From contig NW_026622841.1 in assembly GCF_023065955.2 (NCBI RefSeq), forward strand, positions 20,643,501 to 20,707,500: a DNA stretch of 64,000 nucleotides. The letters are read 5' to 3'. The stretch is from Ursus arctos (taxonomy: Eukaryota > Chordata > Mammalia > Carnivora > Ursidae). Below are positions 50,516 through 63,723 of the stretch, in pieces. The position numbers and the translations under genes are program-made. Under the pieces are notes generated by a model. That model was not told the DNA's origin. It saw nothing but the letters and a program-made list of their open reading frames with translations, and did not search any database. How positions within the stretch are numbered: position 1 is the stretch's first letter; every line of letters begins with the position of its first letter.

Positions 50516-51689
50516 ACGGTAGAAGAATCTGAGATGAGAACCGTGACTCACACAAAGTCCTGATGGTGAATGGTAATCTGATAAACTGTATTATTGGTTC
50601 ACAACTCACCCTTCCTGCCCTTCCCCATGTGAATTCTCTAGTTCATATTCTTCTCCATCCCATGGTACCGAGCTTCTCCAATAACTGATTTCAGCCAACG
50701 GGGAAAGGAAAAGAAAATTATGCTAGCTCACTTATTATTTTCTTTTTCATTGAAACTTAACTTTTGGAATGATTATGCCTATGATTCAATGAGACAGGTT
50801 TGAATGTTGCCCCAAATCAAGAGGAAAAGAGAAGAGTAAATGGGATGCTGAGTTCTCAGAAGGAGACCATGCCTTTAAAGAGAAAAAGAAATGACAGGAA
50901 TACATCATGAATAAAATAAAATAGTTAATTTCCTTAAAAAAACATAGTGAACTTTGGCTGGACTTGGTCTTGTGTAGTGAAGAGAGAAAGGTCATTGTAC
51001 ACATTCTCTCATACTTTTAAAGTCAGAGAATATAAATGAAATCAGAAAATAGTAGACAGTGATCCGATGAGGCAAAAACTAAGCAAAAACTATAATCCTT
51101 TCTTTTCTGTTGGGGAAAGTTCATTTCAGAAGCTGAAGAAGGGACCGTAGGTTCTGAATTCTTTGACTGGAATCACCTTCCTAGTTGTCCTGAGATTTGA
51201 AAATTTCTGGTTTTTGGACTTCCCATATCTTTCTCATTTAATTCTCTCCAATATGGTTTGGGGAACTATTTTTCCTTGAGTTTCTGCACACAACTCTATT
51301 CTGTAGACATGATGTGTAGTGAGAAAAGGGAAAATAAATCTAATTCTCTCTTGGCAGATTTTTGGTGCCTTTTAATTCTAACCTTGCTACATCTAGACGA
51401 TTTATGATTTCTTAGAGCTGTCCCTGTTGGGTTGGAAAAAATATAGCTTATCTCACAAATATATTTTATTGCTGTTATCATCTTATCTATTACAAAACAT
51501 CCTATCTTACATGAGCTGCTGAGTCACCTGTTCCTAACTAAGAGAAGAAAGCCATAAAATCGATTTTAAAATGCTGTGCTTGAAGAAAAAAAAAGTCAAA
51601 TGGCATAGGAGAAACCACCAGGGTGTATATAACAGATTGAGAGTCTCTCTCTATACCTACTCTCCTTAAAACAAATGAGATATTACTTT

Positions 51690-53690
51690 CAGGATATACA
51701 ATTGATACACAAAAATCAGTTACACTTATATATGCTACCAATGAACTATCAGAAAGAGAAATTAAGAAAACAATCTCATTTACGATTGTGTCAAAAAGAA
51801 TAAAACGCTTGGGAATAAATTTAACCAAGGAGGTAAAAGATCTTTACACTAAAAACTATAAGAGGTCAATGAAAGAAATGGAATAAGACATAAATAAAAG
51901 GAAAGATGGTCCATGCTCATGGTTTGAAAGAATTAATACTGTTAAAATGTCCATACTACCCAAAGTGATCTACAGAGTCAATGCAATTCCTATCAAAATT
52001 CCAATGGCATTTTTCACGGAAATAGAACAAACAATCCCAAAATTGGTATGAACCCAGAAAAGACCCTAAATAGCTAAACCAATATTGAGAAAGAAGAGCA
52101 AGCTGGAGGCATCACATTTCCAGATTTCAAACTATATTACAAAGCTGTAATGGTCAAACAGTATGGTATGGCATAGAAACAGGCACACAGACCAATAGAA
52201 CAGAATGGAGAGCCTGGAAATAAACCCATGTATACATGGTCAATTAGTTTATGCCAAAGAGCCCAAAATATACAGGAGGTGGGGGTAACGGTCTCTTTAA
52301 TAAATGGCATTGAGAAGATTGAATTACCTCTTGCAAAAGAATGAAACTGGATTCCTTATGTTGCAAACAAAAATGAACTCAAATGGATTAAAGACTTGAA
52401 CTTAAGACCTGAAACTGTAAAACTCCTAGAAGAAAACATAGGGGGCTTGACATTGGTTTTGGCAATGACTTTCTGGATTTGACACCAAAAAACAAAGGCA
52501 ACAAAAGCAAAAATAAACAAATGGGATTATATCAAATTAAAAAGCTTCTGTACAGCTAAAAGAAAACTATTAACAAAATGAAAAGCAGTTTACAGAATGG
52601 GAGGAAATATTTGCCAACCACATATCTGATAAGGGGTTAATATCCAAAATATGTAACACAGTCATACATTAGCAAAAAAAAAATTCGATTAAAAATGTGC
52701 AGAAGAACTGAATATACATTTTTCCAAAGAATACATATAGACAGTCAGCAAATATGTGGAAAAAGTATTTGACCTTACTAATTACCAGGGAAATGCAAAT
52801 CAAAATTACAATGGGATATCTCTTCATATCTGTTGGAATGGCCATCATCAAAAAGACAAGAGAGAAATGTTTGTAAGAATGTGGACAAAAGAGAACCCTT
52901 GTGCACTGTTGCCAAAAATGGCAATTGGTGCAGCTACTATGGAAAACAGTATGAAGATTCCTAAAAAAGTTAAAAATAGAACTACTATATAATCCAGCAA
53001 TCTCACTTCTGGGTGTATACCCAAAGGAAGTGAAAACGGGATCTTAAAGACATATACACAGTCTCGTGCTCACTGTAGCATTATTCACAATAGCCAAGAT
53101 ATGGAAACAAGCTAAGGATCCATCAATGGATAGACGGTTAAAGAAGATGTGATATATATACAATGGAGTATTATTCAGCTATGAGAAAGAAGGACACCTT
53201 GCTGTTGGCAGCAATATGGATGGACCTTGAGGGCATTATGCTAAGTGAAATAAGTCAGGAACAGAAAGACAGATACTATAGGATATCCCTTATATGTAGA
53301 ATCTAAAAAAGACAAACTCATAAAAATAGAGACCAGGACTGTGGTTACCAGGGTCTGAGGTAGAGGGAAAAAAGAGATGTTGGTTTAAGAGTACAAACTT
53401 CCGGTATGAGATGATTAAGTTCTGGGCATCTAATGTACAGCATAGTGATTATAGCTAATAATACAGTATTATCTACTTGAAAGTTGCTAAGAAGGTAGAT
53501 TTAAAACATTCTCACCACAAAAAAAAAAAAAGAAATGGCAATTATGTGACATGAGGGGGGTATTGACTAATTTTATGGTGGTAATCATTTTGTAATACGT
53601 AGTGTATCAAATCAACACACTGTAAATCTTAAATTTACACAATGTTGTATGTCAACTATATCTCATTAAAATCGGAAAAATAAATAAATG
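51690..53690 (+). mobile_element. Old 5'-truncated L1M LINE, about 2 kb
   Basis: ORF2 C-terminal sequence ('cagttacacttatatatgct', 'caatgaactatcagaaagag', 'ccacactaccc'-like motifs, 'gcaatctcacttctgggtgt') passes into a 3'UTR ending 'aatgttgtatgtcaactata' and 'tctcattaaaatcgg', typical of the L1MA/MB groups. Many stops and frameshifts interrupt ORF2. It lies antisense to DCC. Confidence 0.88.
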
Positions 53691-54131
53691 AACAAAAACA
53701 AATGAAATCCTCCTTTGGAAATCTTTTTCTCCAACAATTATTACTTAAAAATCAAAAGATATTGCTTAATTGGTTTAACTAAAGAAACTAAAGCATTCAT
53801 TTAACTACTGGCTCACCAGGAATCAATGAGACACCTTTAAATATAACCAATGGACACTTACACAAGAATATGTTGGAGAACAGTCACTTGATTATTCATT
53901 TCCTAGTTGACAGAACATATTCATTTCAAGCACCCATCACATCATTGCTTTACTGAACCAGTTAACCTTTGTTTCCCCACAGCTTCCCATATTGTCTGCA
54001 GAATGTGCTTTGGAAAGACTCAGAGAATCAGTCCTCTGACTGTGAGCCAGGGCAGACATAAACCAGTTTTTCCAAGGGATGAGAGCATCTAAATGCTATA
54101 CATTTAACACAACCTCCTTGGTTATTATTCA

Positions 54132-54401
<270 letters not shown>

Positions 54402-54616
54402 CTAAATTTTCACATCTTCAAACCCATGCATACTCTTCATAGTATCCTGTAGGTTCCTTTACTTGCCTCTTTCCACAAAGTCTCTTTCTTACTCTAAAAA
54501 AGCTCCCTCCTCCAGCACCTTACTACAGAGCATTACCCTGAGATTTCGAACTTCCCACAGTTTCAAAGAAAGAAACAATGAATCAAGCCAGCATCAAGCC
54601 ATGCTAAGGCTCTCTG

Positions 54617-54655
54617 GTTTTTGTTTTGTTGTGTTTTGTTTTGTTTTGTTTTTGC
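54617..54655. repeat. (GTTTT)n low-complexity run
   Basis: Repeated gttttgtt units, about 40 bp. Confidence 0.85.
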
Positions 54656-55354
54656 CTTTTTCTTTCTCCCAAGCAAGAACTGTGGCGTTAGAAATTTTGG
54701 GGTTGTTTAGAAACTGAATACATTGTGTAAAGTGAGCTACGGAAATAGAAATTTTCTGTTCATTCTGTGCAGGAATGTAATGCTCTTGAGAGATAGCCTG
54801 GAGACAGAAAAGCAAGGTATGGTCTCAAAAATCATACTTAGGATTTTTATTTAAATGGAAAGAAAATGCCTTCGCACAGCAAAACAGTACAGTTTAGTGA
54901 CACATTAATTTAAATATAACTAAATGTCAGGGAATACCGACCATTTTTTAGTAGTACTGGCGTAAACCCACAGATCAATGTCTTACATAATATTTCCTAG
55001 GTGTATTGAGCATTATTCAATTCCATTATTCAATATCTATTAAATCATGTCACATTATAAAATATTTATTCTAATTGTAGTCGATCTTCAACTTACAAAA
55101 TGTTTAGTATTCCCTCTTATTAACAAAAATACAATTTAAACTAGCTACTAGAATGACCTTCAGCAGTTTATTTCTGTCTATTACATCAATACAGTTAGTT
55201 CTATTATATGCATTATTTTTAATTACACTCTAATACCAATCACTGGAGTTTAACATGCATAAGCATGCACACTTACCAAAGGAAAACCTTTCTTTTTATC
55301 ATATTCCTCTTACGTAAGTAACTTCATGATCATGGATACAGATTATATTACATT

Positions 55355-55607
55355 TTTTATTTTATTTTATTTTACTTTTTAATAAAATTTTTTATTATGT
55401 TATGTTAATCACCATACAGTACATTCCAAGTTTTCGATGTGAAGTTCCATGATTCATTACTTGCGTATAACACCCAGTGCACCATGCAATACGTGCCCTC
55501 CTTACTACCCATCGCCAGCCTATCCCGATCCCCCACCCACCTTCCCTCTAAAGCCCTCAGTTTGTTTCCCAGAGTCCATAGTCTCTCATGGTTCATTCCC
55601 CCTTCTA
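55355..55607 (-). mobile_element. Short 5'-truncated L1 3' end, same family as the element at 28661
   Basis: The forward strand carries (attttatttt)n, then the reverse complement of the L1 3'UTR: 'gtataacacccagtgcacca', 'tgcaatacgtgccctcctta' and 'agagtccatagtctctcatg'. Only about 250 bp of the 3' end inserted. Sequence is very close to 30079-30330 in reverse, so it is a recent relative. It is in the same orientation as DCC and brings poly(A)-like hexamers into the intron. Confidence 0.92.
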
Positions 55608-58170
55608 ACATTATTTTAAATTAGTTAGAAACACATGTGGATTTGAAATTTTTTTTTCTAACTTAAAATGCAGATCCATTACATTGAATATCCAACACTT
55701 TAAATCAAAAGGGCTGCTTCTAGTAAAATAGCTTTTGAAATTGCAATCTGGAATTTATTTTTCAGTGTATTTATAATATTCCTTGAAATGTATATTAACA
55801 TGTTTATTTGAATTGAAAAATTTAAAAAAACTATTGGTTTCACAATAAGGACTAACTCATTTAAGTAAGTTAAACGATGGTGTTTTCCGTGTAATGAATA
55901 CAAACTACATAGATTTTAATAGAACAAAAACATTTTTCAAAAAATTACATTGATAACAGTATATCGTAAATGATATTTCAATGCTTCCAATCCTGTCATA
56001 ACACACCGTATTATATGAAATACTCCTTAGTGGAAAAAATTTGCAGATGTATTTTATAATTACCCTGTAAATCTTGGTAAAGTTTTTCATGGGTATATCT
56101 CTTAAAAATGAGAAAGCAAATAACTTGAATGAGTAACAAATACTTTTGAAAGGCAGTTTCTAAAATTTTTACTTCCAGCATAATTGGAGGACAATATCTA
56201 GTTAGTTGAAATATTATAAAAAATAACTTCAGGTGAGAGTTCACAGTGTGATCTGGGCACGTAATTTGGAAGTTCAAATCATGAGTGACTGCTATAAAAA
56301 TCTCATTGTTGTAACATTCACCCACACATATATACGCAAACAAAGTTTCTCAGTGTTTAGATAAATAAAACACTGGAATAGAATTTATGCAAAAAGTAAC
56401 ATTTACCCACAGATGTATGCAATAACTGTACAGAAAAGCCTCATTTATGTCATTAAGTGATAGAATTCTAATAAAATCTTACTTTATACACAATTGCACA
56501 GAAATACTAATTGTAATGTTAACTCAACCCCGAAGAAAAAACCCCAGCGGTTAAACCTAAACTTATGCTCAAAATAAGTTTATAACAATAAACAAATAAT
56601 TTCAGTTTACGAAAATATTATATTGCAAAGAAATAAGATAGATGATCAAGAAAAGGCATAAAGACAGGTGACATTTGTATATTATTCTGTTGGGAGAGTG
56701 AATTGTAGGTACTAGTTCAAGGAGAAACATATGTTAAGTTTTTCTCTGTTAAAGAGAAGGTTCCTCATGTATTTTGTAAATAGATGATGGTGGATATCAA
56801 ATTGCTATGGTGTATCTATGCATTTTGATTTATTTAAGAGAGTGGTATACCAAAGAAATGATATCCTTCACAGATATTTATAACAAACTGTTTTAAATGT
56901 TAAATTCAAAATGTTTCAGGTGCCACAAAGTTTTCTAAATTATTTTTGGGAAGAATTGAATGAAAATTTGAGAATAAGTGGTATATAGCACAATGTCTTA
57001 TAAAGATATTTTATAAAGAGTAAATTGTAGATAAACACATGAACAGACTTCAGAAAAAGGAAAAGAAAAAAGGTGACAGGGAAAATTAAAAAAAGAATCA
57101 GAGATTCAAGCCAGATAGCAGCTAAAATGATTATAAGTTCCTTAAAGAAAGAGGTTATAATTTTGTAGTCTTTGCATCTCTCACAGTGCAGTCCTAGAGA
57201 TACTTCATATTTTTCAAGTGAGTTAATAAGAAGGATTTTCTAGAAGTAATATTTAGAAATCTGTCATTTTAACCCACTGGAGACTATTTAAGTGGTTTGA
57301 TGTGTTTTTTAGTTTCCTGGGGTGTACAGTTACTATAGTAATAATAGTAATAATAATGGACTTGAATACATTTGTAAATAAGAGCCATACAATAATATAA
57401 TGTCTATATTTGGGAAATATAAACCCAGTCTCCAGGCAGTCAGTTTAATGATTTCACCCATCTTACTGATCATATGGGATCACTGCATAGTCATTAATGT
57501 TGATTGCCAGATTGTAAAGCTGTCTCTGTGTTGACAATTTTTACCCATGAATAAATGTGACAATGATAGTTTCCCTTAGCTATAGAAGGCACCCACTCCA
57601 CAAATTGCACACATTTCCTTATCAATATTATTATGCGAACTTAACCAATATTTTATAATACATTTAGAAAAAGAATTTCATAAATATCTCCTGGTTGGAG
57701 CTGAATAAACTTGAATGGAGAAACATAAAATAATTTGGTAAGCCACGGAATATAAAATCAGAGAACTAAGAGAACCCAAGAGACTAAATTTATATTCCAG
57801 CTCCAAGTCTTTCATTACTGAAGAAAGGAATTTTCCTTTCTAAGTTTTGCATTTTCACTACTGACCTGGGTACAAATGGCTCACAAATAATAAAAGTTCT
57901 TTAAAAAATAATATATCTATTGTATGTTTCTGCATCTCAACAATTCCCATTGTTCTATTCCGTGGCATGAAATAGAATAGTCTGTCTTCCAAAGCTTTGG
58001 TTTTGAAGTATTTTGATTCATGATTCATTTCTAAAAGGGCACGGAAGTCTACACCTACTTAGAAGATAGCTGTTGCAGAAATAATCATTCTAAAGTAAGT
58101 TGGATACAACTCTGTGTATTGAAATGCCGTTTGGTATTTTTCTCCTACATGTCAGGGTTGAGAGCCAGAA

Positions 58171-58172
<2 letters not shown>

Positions 58173-58214
<42 letters not shown>
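58173..58214. repeat. (AC)n microsatellite
   Basis: About 21 AC units followed by gcac and a CT-rich stretch; likely polymorphic. Confidence 0.97.
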
Positions 58215-58219
<5 letters not shown>

Positions 58220-58927
58220 TTCTCTCTATCTCTCTCCCTCACACTACAGTTCAAAGCATTCACTGCACTGCTATGTTTATGTAAAACAACTCAGAAACCG
58301 ATATGATCAAGAATTTTCAATAAATCTCTGCTCTGTGGCCCAATATGACAAGAAATCTGCTCTGACACAGCTTGCTGACAATTGAATTTATATCTCACAC
58401 TGATGCACAAAGATTTTTCAAGTAGAAATTCCCTCACCAAATTACTTAGCTCTTTGAACAGAGCATATTGTTATTTGAAAGCTTTTACAACATTCTTAAA
58501 AATGTTGGCATGAAATGCAACCGATAGGAAATCTAAAGTAGAGATTTTTTTTAAGCTACAATTTCAAGAAATAAATCGCTCTGTAGGTATTTCTCAATAT
58601 GGCACTTGACAGAGTCGAGAGATGTGTTGAAGAAGAGAGGTAGAAAAATAGAAGTAAAGATAATATTTTGAAGTGAGAGAATTTAAGTGAAACGGTTTCT
58701 CATTCTGCTTCTCCTTACCACATCATTTCTGCAATGACCTATATATCATCTGGACTCTTTGGAAATTTAGTGTCTATTGGCCTTGATAAATATTTTCCTC
58801 TCCTTCACATTTTCAGGTGTTCTTTGACAAGTGCTTGCCATGGAATATCCATGAACTCCACCAATATTCTCATACTCCCCTTAGGAAATATATGAATGTT
58901 CACAAATGTGTGTTCTGTAGTTATTCT

Positions 58928-59010
58928 CAACATTGTGGTAAAGAGCCCAAGCACTGGGGTCAGACTGCCTGGGTTCATGATCTAGTTCTGGCTCTTGGTA
59001 GTGAGTACAT
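58928..59010 (+). repeat. MIR SINE fragment
   Basis: 'ttgtggtaaagagcccaagc', 'actggggtcagactgcctgg' and 'gttcatgatctagttctggc' match the MIR 5' half and core closely. Confidence 0.8.
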
Positions 59011-59175
59011 GTTACAGCCAGTATCTGAGATGCCTCCGATTGAGTCCCACTGCATGGTGTTCACATCCTTGTGGAGTTCCCTGCCACATTTCACCAGGGT
59101 TGGTCTGGTGACCATTGGAATGCAGCACAAATACAGAAGAAATTCCACTTCCAAAATCAGGTTAACAAAGACCAA

Positions 59176-60055
59176 CAAATGGCCAACAGACACATGAAAA
59201 AATGCTCAATATCACTTGGCATCAGGGAAATACATGTCAAAACCACAATGAGATAACACAATGAGATATCACCTCACAGCAGTCAGAATGGTTAAAATTA
59301 ACAACTCAAGAAACAAATGTTGGCGAGGATATGGAGAAAGGGGAACCATCTTGCACTGTCAGTGGGAATGCAAACTGGTACAGCCCCTCTGGAAAACAGT
59401 ATGGAGGTTCCTCAAAAAGTTAAAAATAGAACTACCCTACAAGCCAGCAATTTCACTACTAGGTATTTACCTAAAGGATACAAACATAGTGATCTGAAGG
59501 GGCACCTGTACCCCAATGGTTATAACAGCAATGTCCACAATAGCCAAACTATGGAAAGAGCCCAGATGTCCATCGACACATGAATGGATAGAGAAGATGT
59601 GGTGTATATATATAATGGAATATTACTCTGCCAACAAAAAGAATGAAATCTTGCCATTTGCAATGACATGGATAGAACTGGAGGGTATTATGCTAAGTGA
59701 AATAAGTCAGTCAGAGAAAGACAGATACCATATGGTTTTACTCCTATGTAGAATTTAAGAAACAAAACAGATAAACATAGGGGAAAGGAAGGAAAAGTAA
59801 GAGAAGATGAAAACAGAGAGGGAGGCAAACCACAAGAGACTCTTAACTATAGGAAACAAACTGAGGGTTGCTGGAGGGGAGGTGGGTGGAGAGATGGAGT
59901 AACTGGGTGATGGACATTAAGGAGGGCACTTCAAGTAATGAGTACTGGGTATTATAAGCAACTGATGACACTAAATTCTACCTCTGAAACTAGTAATACA
60001 GTCTATGTTAATTAAATTTAATTTAAATTAAAAAGTTAAAAAAAAAACAAAAAAA
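59176..60055 (+). mobile_element. 5'-truncated carnivore L1 3' end
   Basis: It begins at 'caaatggccaacagacacat' in the ORF2 C-terminus and runs through the 3'UTR to an A-rich tail. A 13-nt tandem duplication (59245-59257 and 59258-59270) shifts the ORF2 frame by one, and a TGA at 59495-59497 interrupts it again. The remainder is open to 59758, ending in a normal L1 C-terminus. It is older than the element at 28661. It lies antisense to DCC. Confidence 0.93.
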
Positions 60056-60170
60056 AACCTTTGTTCTCTGAACAATGGCATTTTTATATGAAAGCATTCA
60101 TTAAAATTGGTTTTCTGATGTGAAATAAAGACATTCAAAGAAAAAGATTGTCCTCTCTTTGTCACTCTTT

Positions 60171-60358
60171 ATTTTTATTAAAAGATCTTATTTATTTATT
60201 TGTTGGAGAGAGAGAGAGCACAAGCAGGGGAAGGAGCAGAGGGAGAAGCAGGTTCCCCACTGAGCAGGGAGCCTGATGCGGGGCTCCATCCCAGGGCCGT
60301 GGGATCATGACCTGAGCCAAAGGCAGACGCTTAACCGACTGAGCCGCCCAGGTGTCCC
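60171..60358 (-). mobile_element. Carnivore SINE (SINEC), older subfamily
   Basis: Reverse copy: 'aagatcttatttatttattt', a GA run, 'gagcacaagcaggggaagga' and the end 'gccgcccaggtgtccc'. Flanks tctctttgtcactcttt and tctctctcactctttt look like a decayed target duplication. Confidence 0.92.
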
Positions 60359-60524
60359 TCTCTCTCACTCTTTTAGATCACTCATCCTGGAGGGAGCCAG
60401 GAGTCATGTCTTGAGGACATGCTGGCAAATGTGTGGACACAACAGAAGCCTTTGAGAAAATGAGTGACTGTTTTATGTTGCTACGTTTCGGAGGTAGTGT
60501 GTTATGCCGTAATAGAGAACTATG

Positions 60525-60695
60525 CATTAACCCGAGCAAGTTATTTAAGGTCACTGTTTCTTAGTTTTCTCATTGTAAAGTGGAGATAATAGTACCAATG
60601 TTATGGTGTGGATTGAAGAGATTATCCACAGATTAAGTACAAAAGCCTGGAGGGTCAGGAGTCAGCCCTTCAACAATGCTGGTTATTGTTATCAA
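60525..60695 (+). repeat. MIR SINE fragment
   Basis: 'cgagcaagttatttaaggtc', 'cttagttttctcattgtaaa', 'gtggagataatagtaccaat' and 'atggtgtggattgaagagat' follow the MIR 3' half. Confidence 0.8.
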
Positions 60696-60784
60696 TCTCA
60701 GGGATCCAACAGATCCTAAGATTGAACCAAATGTCACGTAATAGGAAATGATGTTTAAAATACTCCTCTTACAGGTGTATTACC

Positions 60785-60902
60785 TTAATCATGGTGATGG
60801 TTTCATGTGTCTATGCATATGTCCGAACTTATCAAATTGTATACATTAAATATGTACAGTTTTGTGTATATTAATTATACCTCAATAAATCTGTAAAAAT
60901 AA
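60785..60902 (+). repeat. Old L1 3'-end fragment
   Basis: 'ggtgatggtttcatgtgtct', 'aacttatcaaattgtataca' and 'ttatacctcaataaatctgt' match the extreme 3'UTR of old L1MC/L1ME-type elements. The SINE at 60914 sits just after its A-tail. Confidence 0.75.
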
Positions 60903-60913
60903 CCCCCAAATTA

Positions 60914-61079
60914 GGGGCACCTGGGTGGCACTGTCGATTAAGCTCTTGGTTTTGGTTCAGGTCATGATCTCAGGGTTGGGAGATTGAGCCCAGTGTCAGG
61001 GCTCAGCATGGAGTCTGCTTGGGATTCTTTTCTTCTCTATCCGCCCCCCCACCACCAAATAAATAAATCTTTTAAAAAA
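60914..61079 (+). mobile_element. Carnivore SINE (SINEC), older subfamily, forward
   Basis: It starts ggggcacctgggtggcactg, has a tRNA-like head, 'ggtcatgatctcagggttgg', then a shortened C-rich middle and 'caaataaataaatcttttaa'. The flanks ccccaaatta and ccacaattta may be an imperfect target duplication. Confidence 0.88.
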
Positions 61080-61262
61080 TCCACAATTTAAAATATGACC
61101 ACTTAAAAGATGAACTGAATATTTTACCAAGATGCTGAAAATTGTTGTCATTGCCAAAAACATAAATAGTTCTATAAAAAACCAAAAATGTCCTGTCTTA
61201 CATTCAAGAAAAAAGTTCAATACATTAAGATAGAGGTAACTGGGTAATTAAATGGTAGGTTT

Positions 61263-61445
61263 CTTTTTTTTAAGATTTTATTTATTTATTTATTCGAGAG
61301 AGAGAATAAGCACGAGCAGGGGAGGAGCAGAGGGAGAGGGAGAAGGAGACTCCCCCCTGGGCAGGGAGCCCGACTCGGGACCCTGCTGGGATCATGACCT
61401 GAGCAGAAGGCAGACACTTAACCAACTGAGCCACCCAGGTGCCCC
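61263..61445 (-). mobile_element. Carnivore SINE (SINEC) with perfect 14-bp target duplication
   Basis: Reverse copy: T run, 'aagattttatttatttattt', 'cgagagagagaataagcacg' and the end 'ccacccaggtgcccc'. The duplication taaatggtaggttt is perfect at 61249-61262 and 61446-61459. Confidence 0.96.
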
Positions 61446-63712
61446 TAAATGGTAGGTTTTAACTCAAATTTGAACCCAAGGGAAATATGATGCTAAGATT
61501 TTTGAGATTCCCCTGGCAGGGGAAAATAACTGGAATTACGATTGTAAAACAAAATGTAGGCTCAGAATATGTTCTGTCCTTTATGAGCTAAAGGAAGGCT
61601 TCCTTTATTTAGACCTCGCCAGCCCAAAGATGAGGTTTGATGTGGAGGTGACCAGACCACTGCCCACTACAGTGTGACTGACGATGTACTGACATCAGAT
61701 GGAGGACACTGTGAGTGGTGGACTTGAAAACGCTTACAGCTTCTGACAGCCTTGCTCACTCCTGTCTGACCCTTCTCAACTGAGATTTTCTCAAACGAGA
61801 TACAGCTATGAAGTCTGGAAATCTGAGTCGATATCCGAGTGTACATGTTGACACCATGAGTATCTGACAGAACAGGAGACCGCAGGAAAGGGAGCCTCTG
61901 ATCTGGGTCCAAAGGAATCCTTTGAGATGAGCTTGAGGCACCACCCTGGTCCCTTTTCTGCAGACCAGTGACTTTCTCAAGACACGGTGAGAATATCTGC
62001 CTTCGTCTTTTACAAGTTACCCCGGACTGCCCAAAAGACATACTCAGATGAGAAAGGTCTTGGAATAAAAGATGGTGTACTTTGTTGTAGAAATCTCTAA
62101 GACATTAGGAATGAGAAAAGAATTAGGTGACACACTTGCTTAAAAAGCAAGTGACTCTTATTTTTCATATTGCTCTAGGAAACCTTTCCAAAAGCTATGT
62201 TTGTGTTCCTTTTGTACTCCATCATCCAAAATTCTTTACCTTTACAATTCTTCATCAGAACCATTTTTGATTATTTCTATATCTCTGACAAGCCCTTTTC
62301 TTTTGCCTTGCAAAGTCCTCCCTAAAAACACAATTGCGTACACACCAGCGGTACCTTTTTTGGGCTTAAAAAGCCATATCTTAACCTTGTCTGCACAATC
62401 CTACTGACCTGCTGATTTTGATCGTCCAGTAGAATTACCAATCAATTAATTTTATTTAACAAGTCATTTGTTCATGGAACTACCGAGACACAACCTCTGG
62501 GTTTTCAACTCTCATTATACAAAGCCATTTACACAGCACTGTGGGAGCTAGAGAGGTTCATAAAAAATACTGCCTTCTGCAGAAACTCACAGTAAGAGGA
62601 GGAATGAAGTATGCCACTCAAGACTCAAAGAACAAAAACTGATCTTAATAATGTAATGATCAAATTATTATTTGGAGTCACAAACATATTAGACAATGAC
62701 ATCATTTCTAATGCAAACTTAAATGAGCTCTTAACCTTCTCTTTCTTGCCACTGCACCCACAGTTCTGAATAGCTGAACATTTGTATGCGTTGGTGTTTA
62801 CGGTGGTACCAGAACAGTTGTTTGCACTCATTACTCCTAAGAAAAGCACTCTTGGTCAGATGTGGGCATTCGCAGAGGCTGCAAGGCAATGGAGTGAGTG
62901 CCCAGTTCTAGAACCTGCTAAGCTGGGGACCAGTCTTAGGGTACTGGCTTCTTATACCATGAATGCAAGGTTCACACAAGGATTCTGACTTAGAATCAAA
63001 CGTCTCAGAGGTTAGAGTTATCCTCATATCTGTGTACAAGATGGCCTTCTGGTAGTACAGTGCCCTGAGCCAACAGAACTCTAGTTTTTAAAATCTGCTT
63101 TTTCTCATGCAGCTTTCACTTCTCAATAGCTTCTCCAAACCATTATTTGAGTTCCGCAATCAAGTGCCTAAAGCACATGGTGGGAATGGGGGAAAAAAGA
63201 GTTGGCTTTCACAGTAAATGTTCTAGAAAGCCCCAAACCAGGAGTCATAAGCAGTTCCTAAGCTATCACAAAAACAAAACTGTATCCCTTCCTTTGCCTC
63301 AGTCTTTTTACTAGAGGCTTCAGGCCACTTTTTGAGACTATTTTTTTTTCCTTTAAAAGCAGATATTATATTTTTTCCCCTAAAAGATGTACAGGGAAAC
63401 AAACAAAAAATGAAATTCAAGAGAATTCTGCTTAACGAACTCTCATACATTAAATTATCAGAATTTTATAACTCATGTGATCTTAAACGTCATCTGCTTC
63501 AATCTATGCCTCTCCTAGTTCTGATTCCCTTCCTCTCCTCCAGCATTTTCTAGAAGAAAACACAGGTTGAAATGGAAAGGGAATCTAAGGTCAAACAAAT
63601 ACTTATGTTCCATCAAGTAATAAAATACTAGAAATCTAAGTAAATCTACATCTTTCCAGGAATGGTTCTTAGTCAAAGAAGTTGCTCTCCCAAGATTACA
63701 CCCCACTTCTTG

Positions 63713-63723
63713 TGGGGGGGGGG
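63713..63723. repeat. G homopolymer
   Basis: A G run of about ten bases; length is error-prone in sequencing. Confidence 0.8.

Noticed and set aside
61667..62041. 124-codon minus-strand open frame in DCC orientation, checked as a possible upstream DCC exon
   Set aside because: Its peptide does not match the DCC tail expected before exon 26, and no convincing splice borders were seen.
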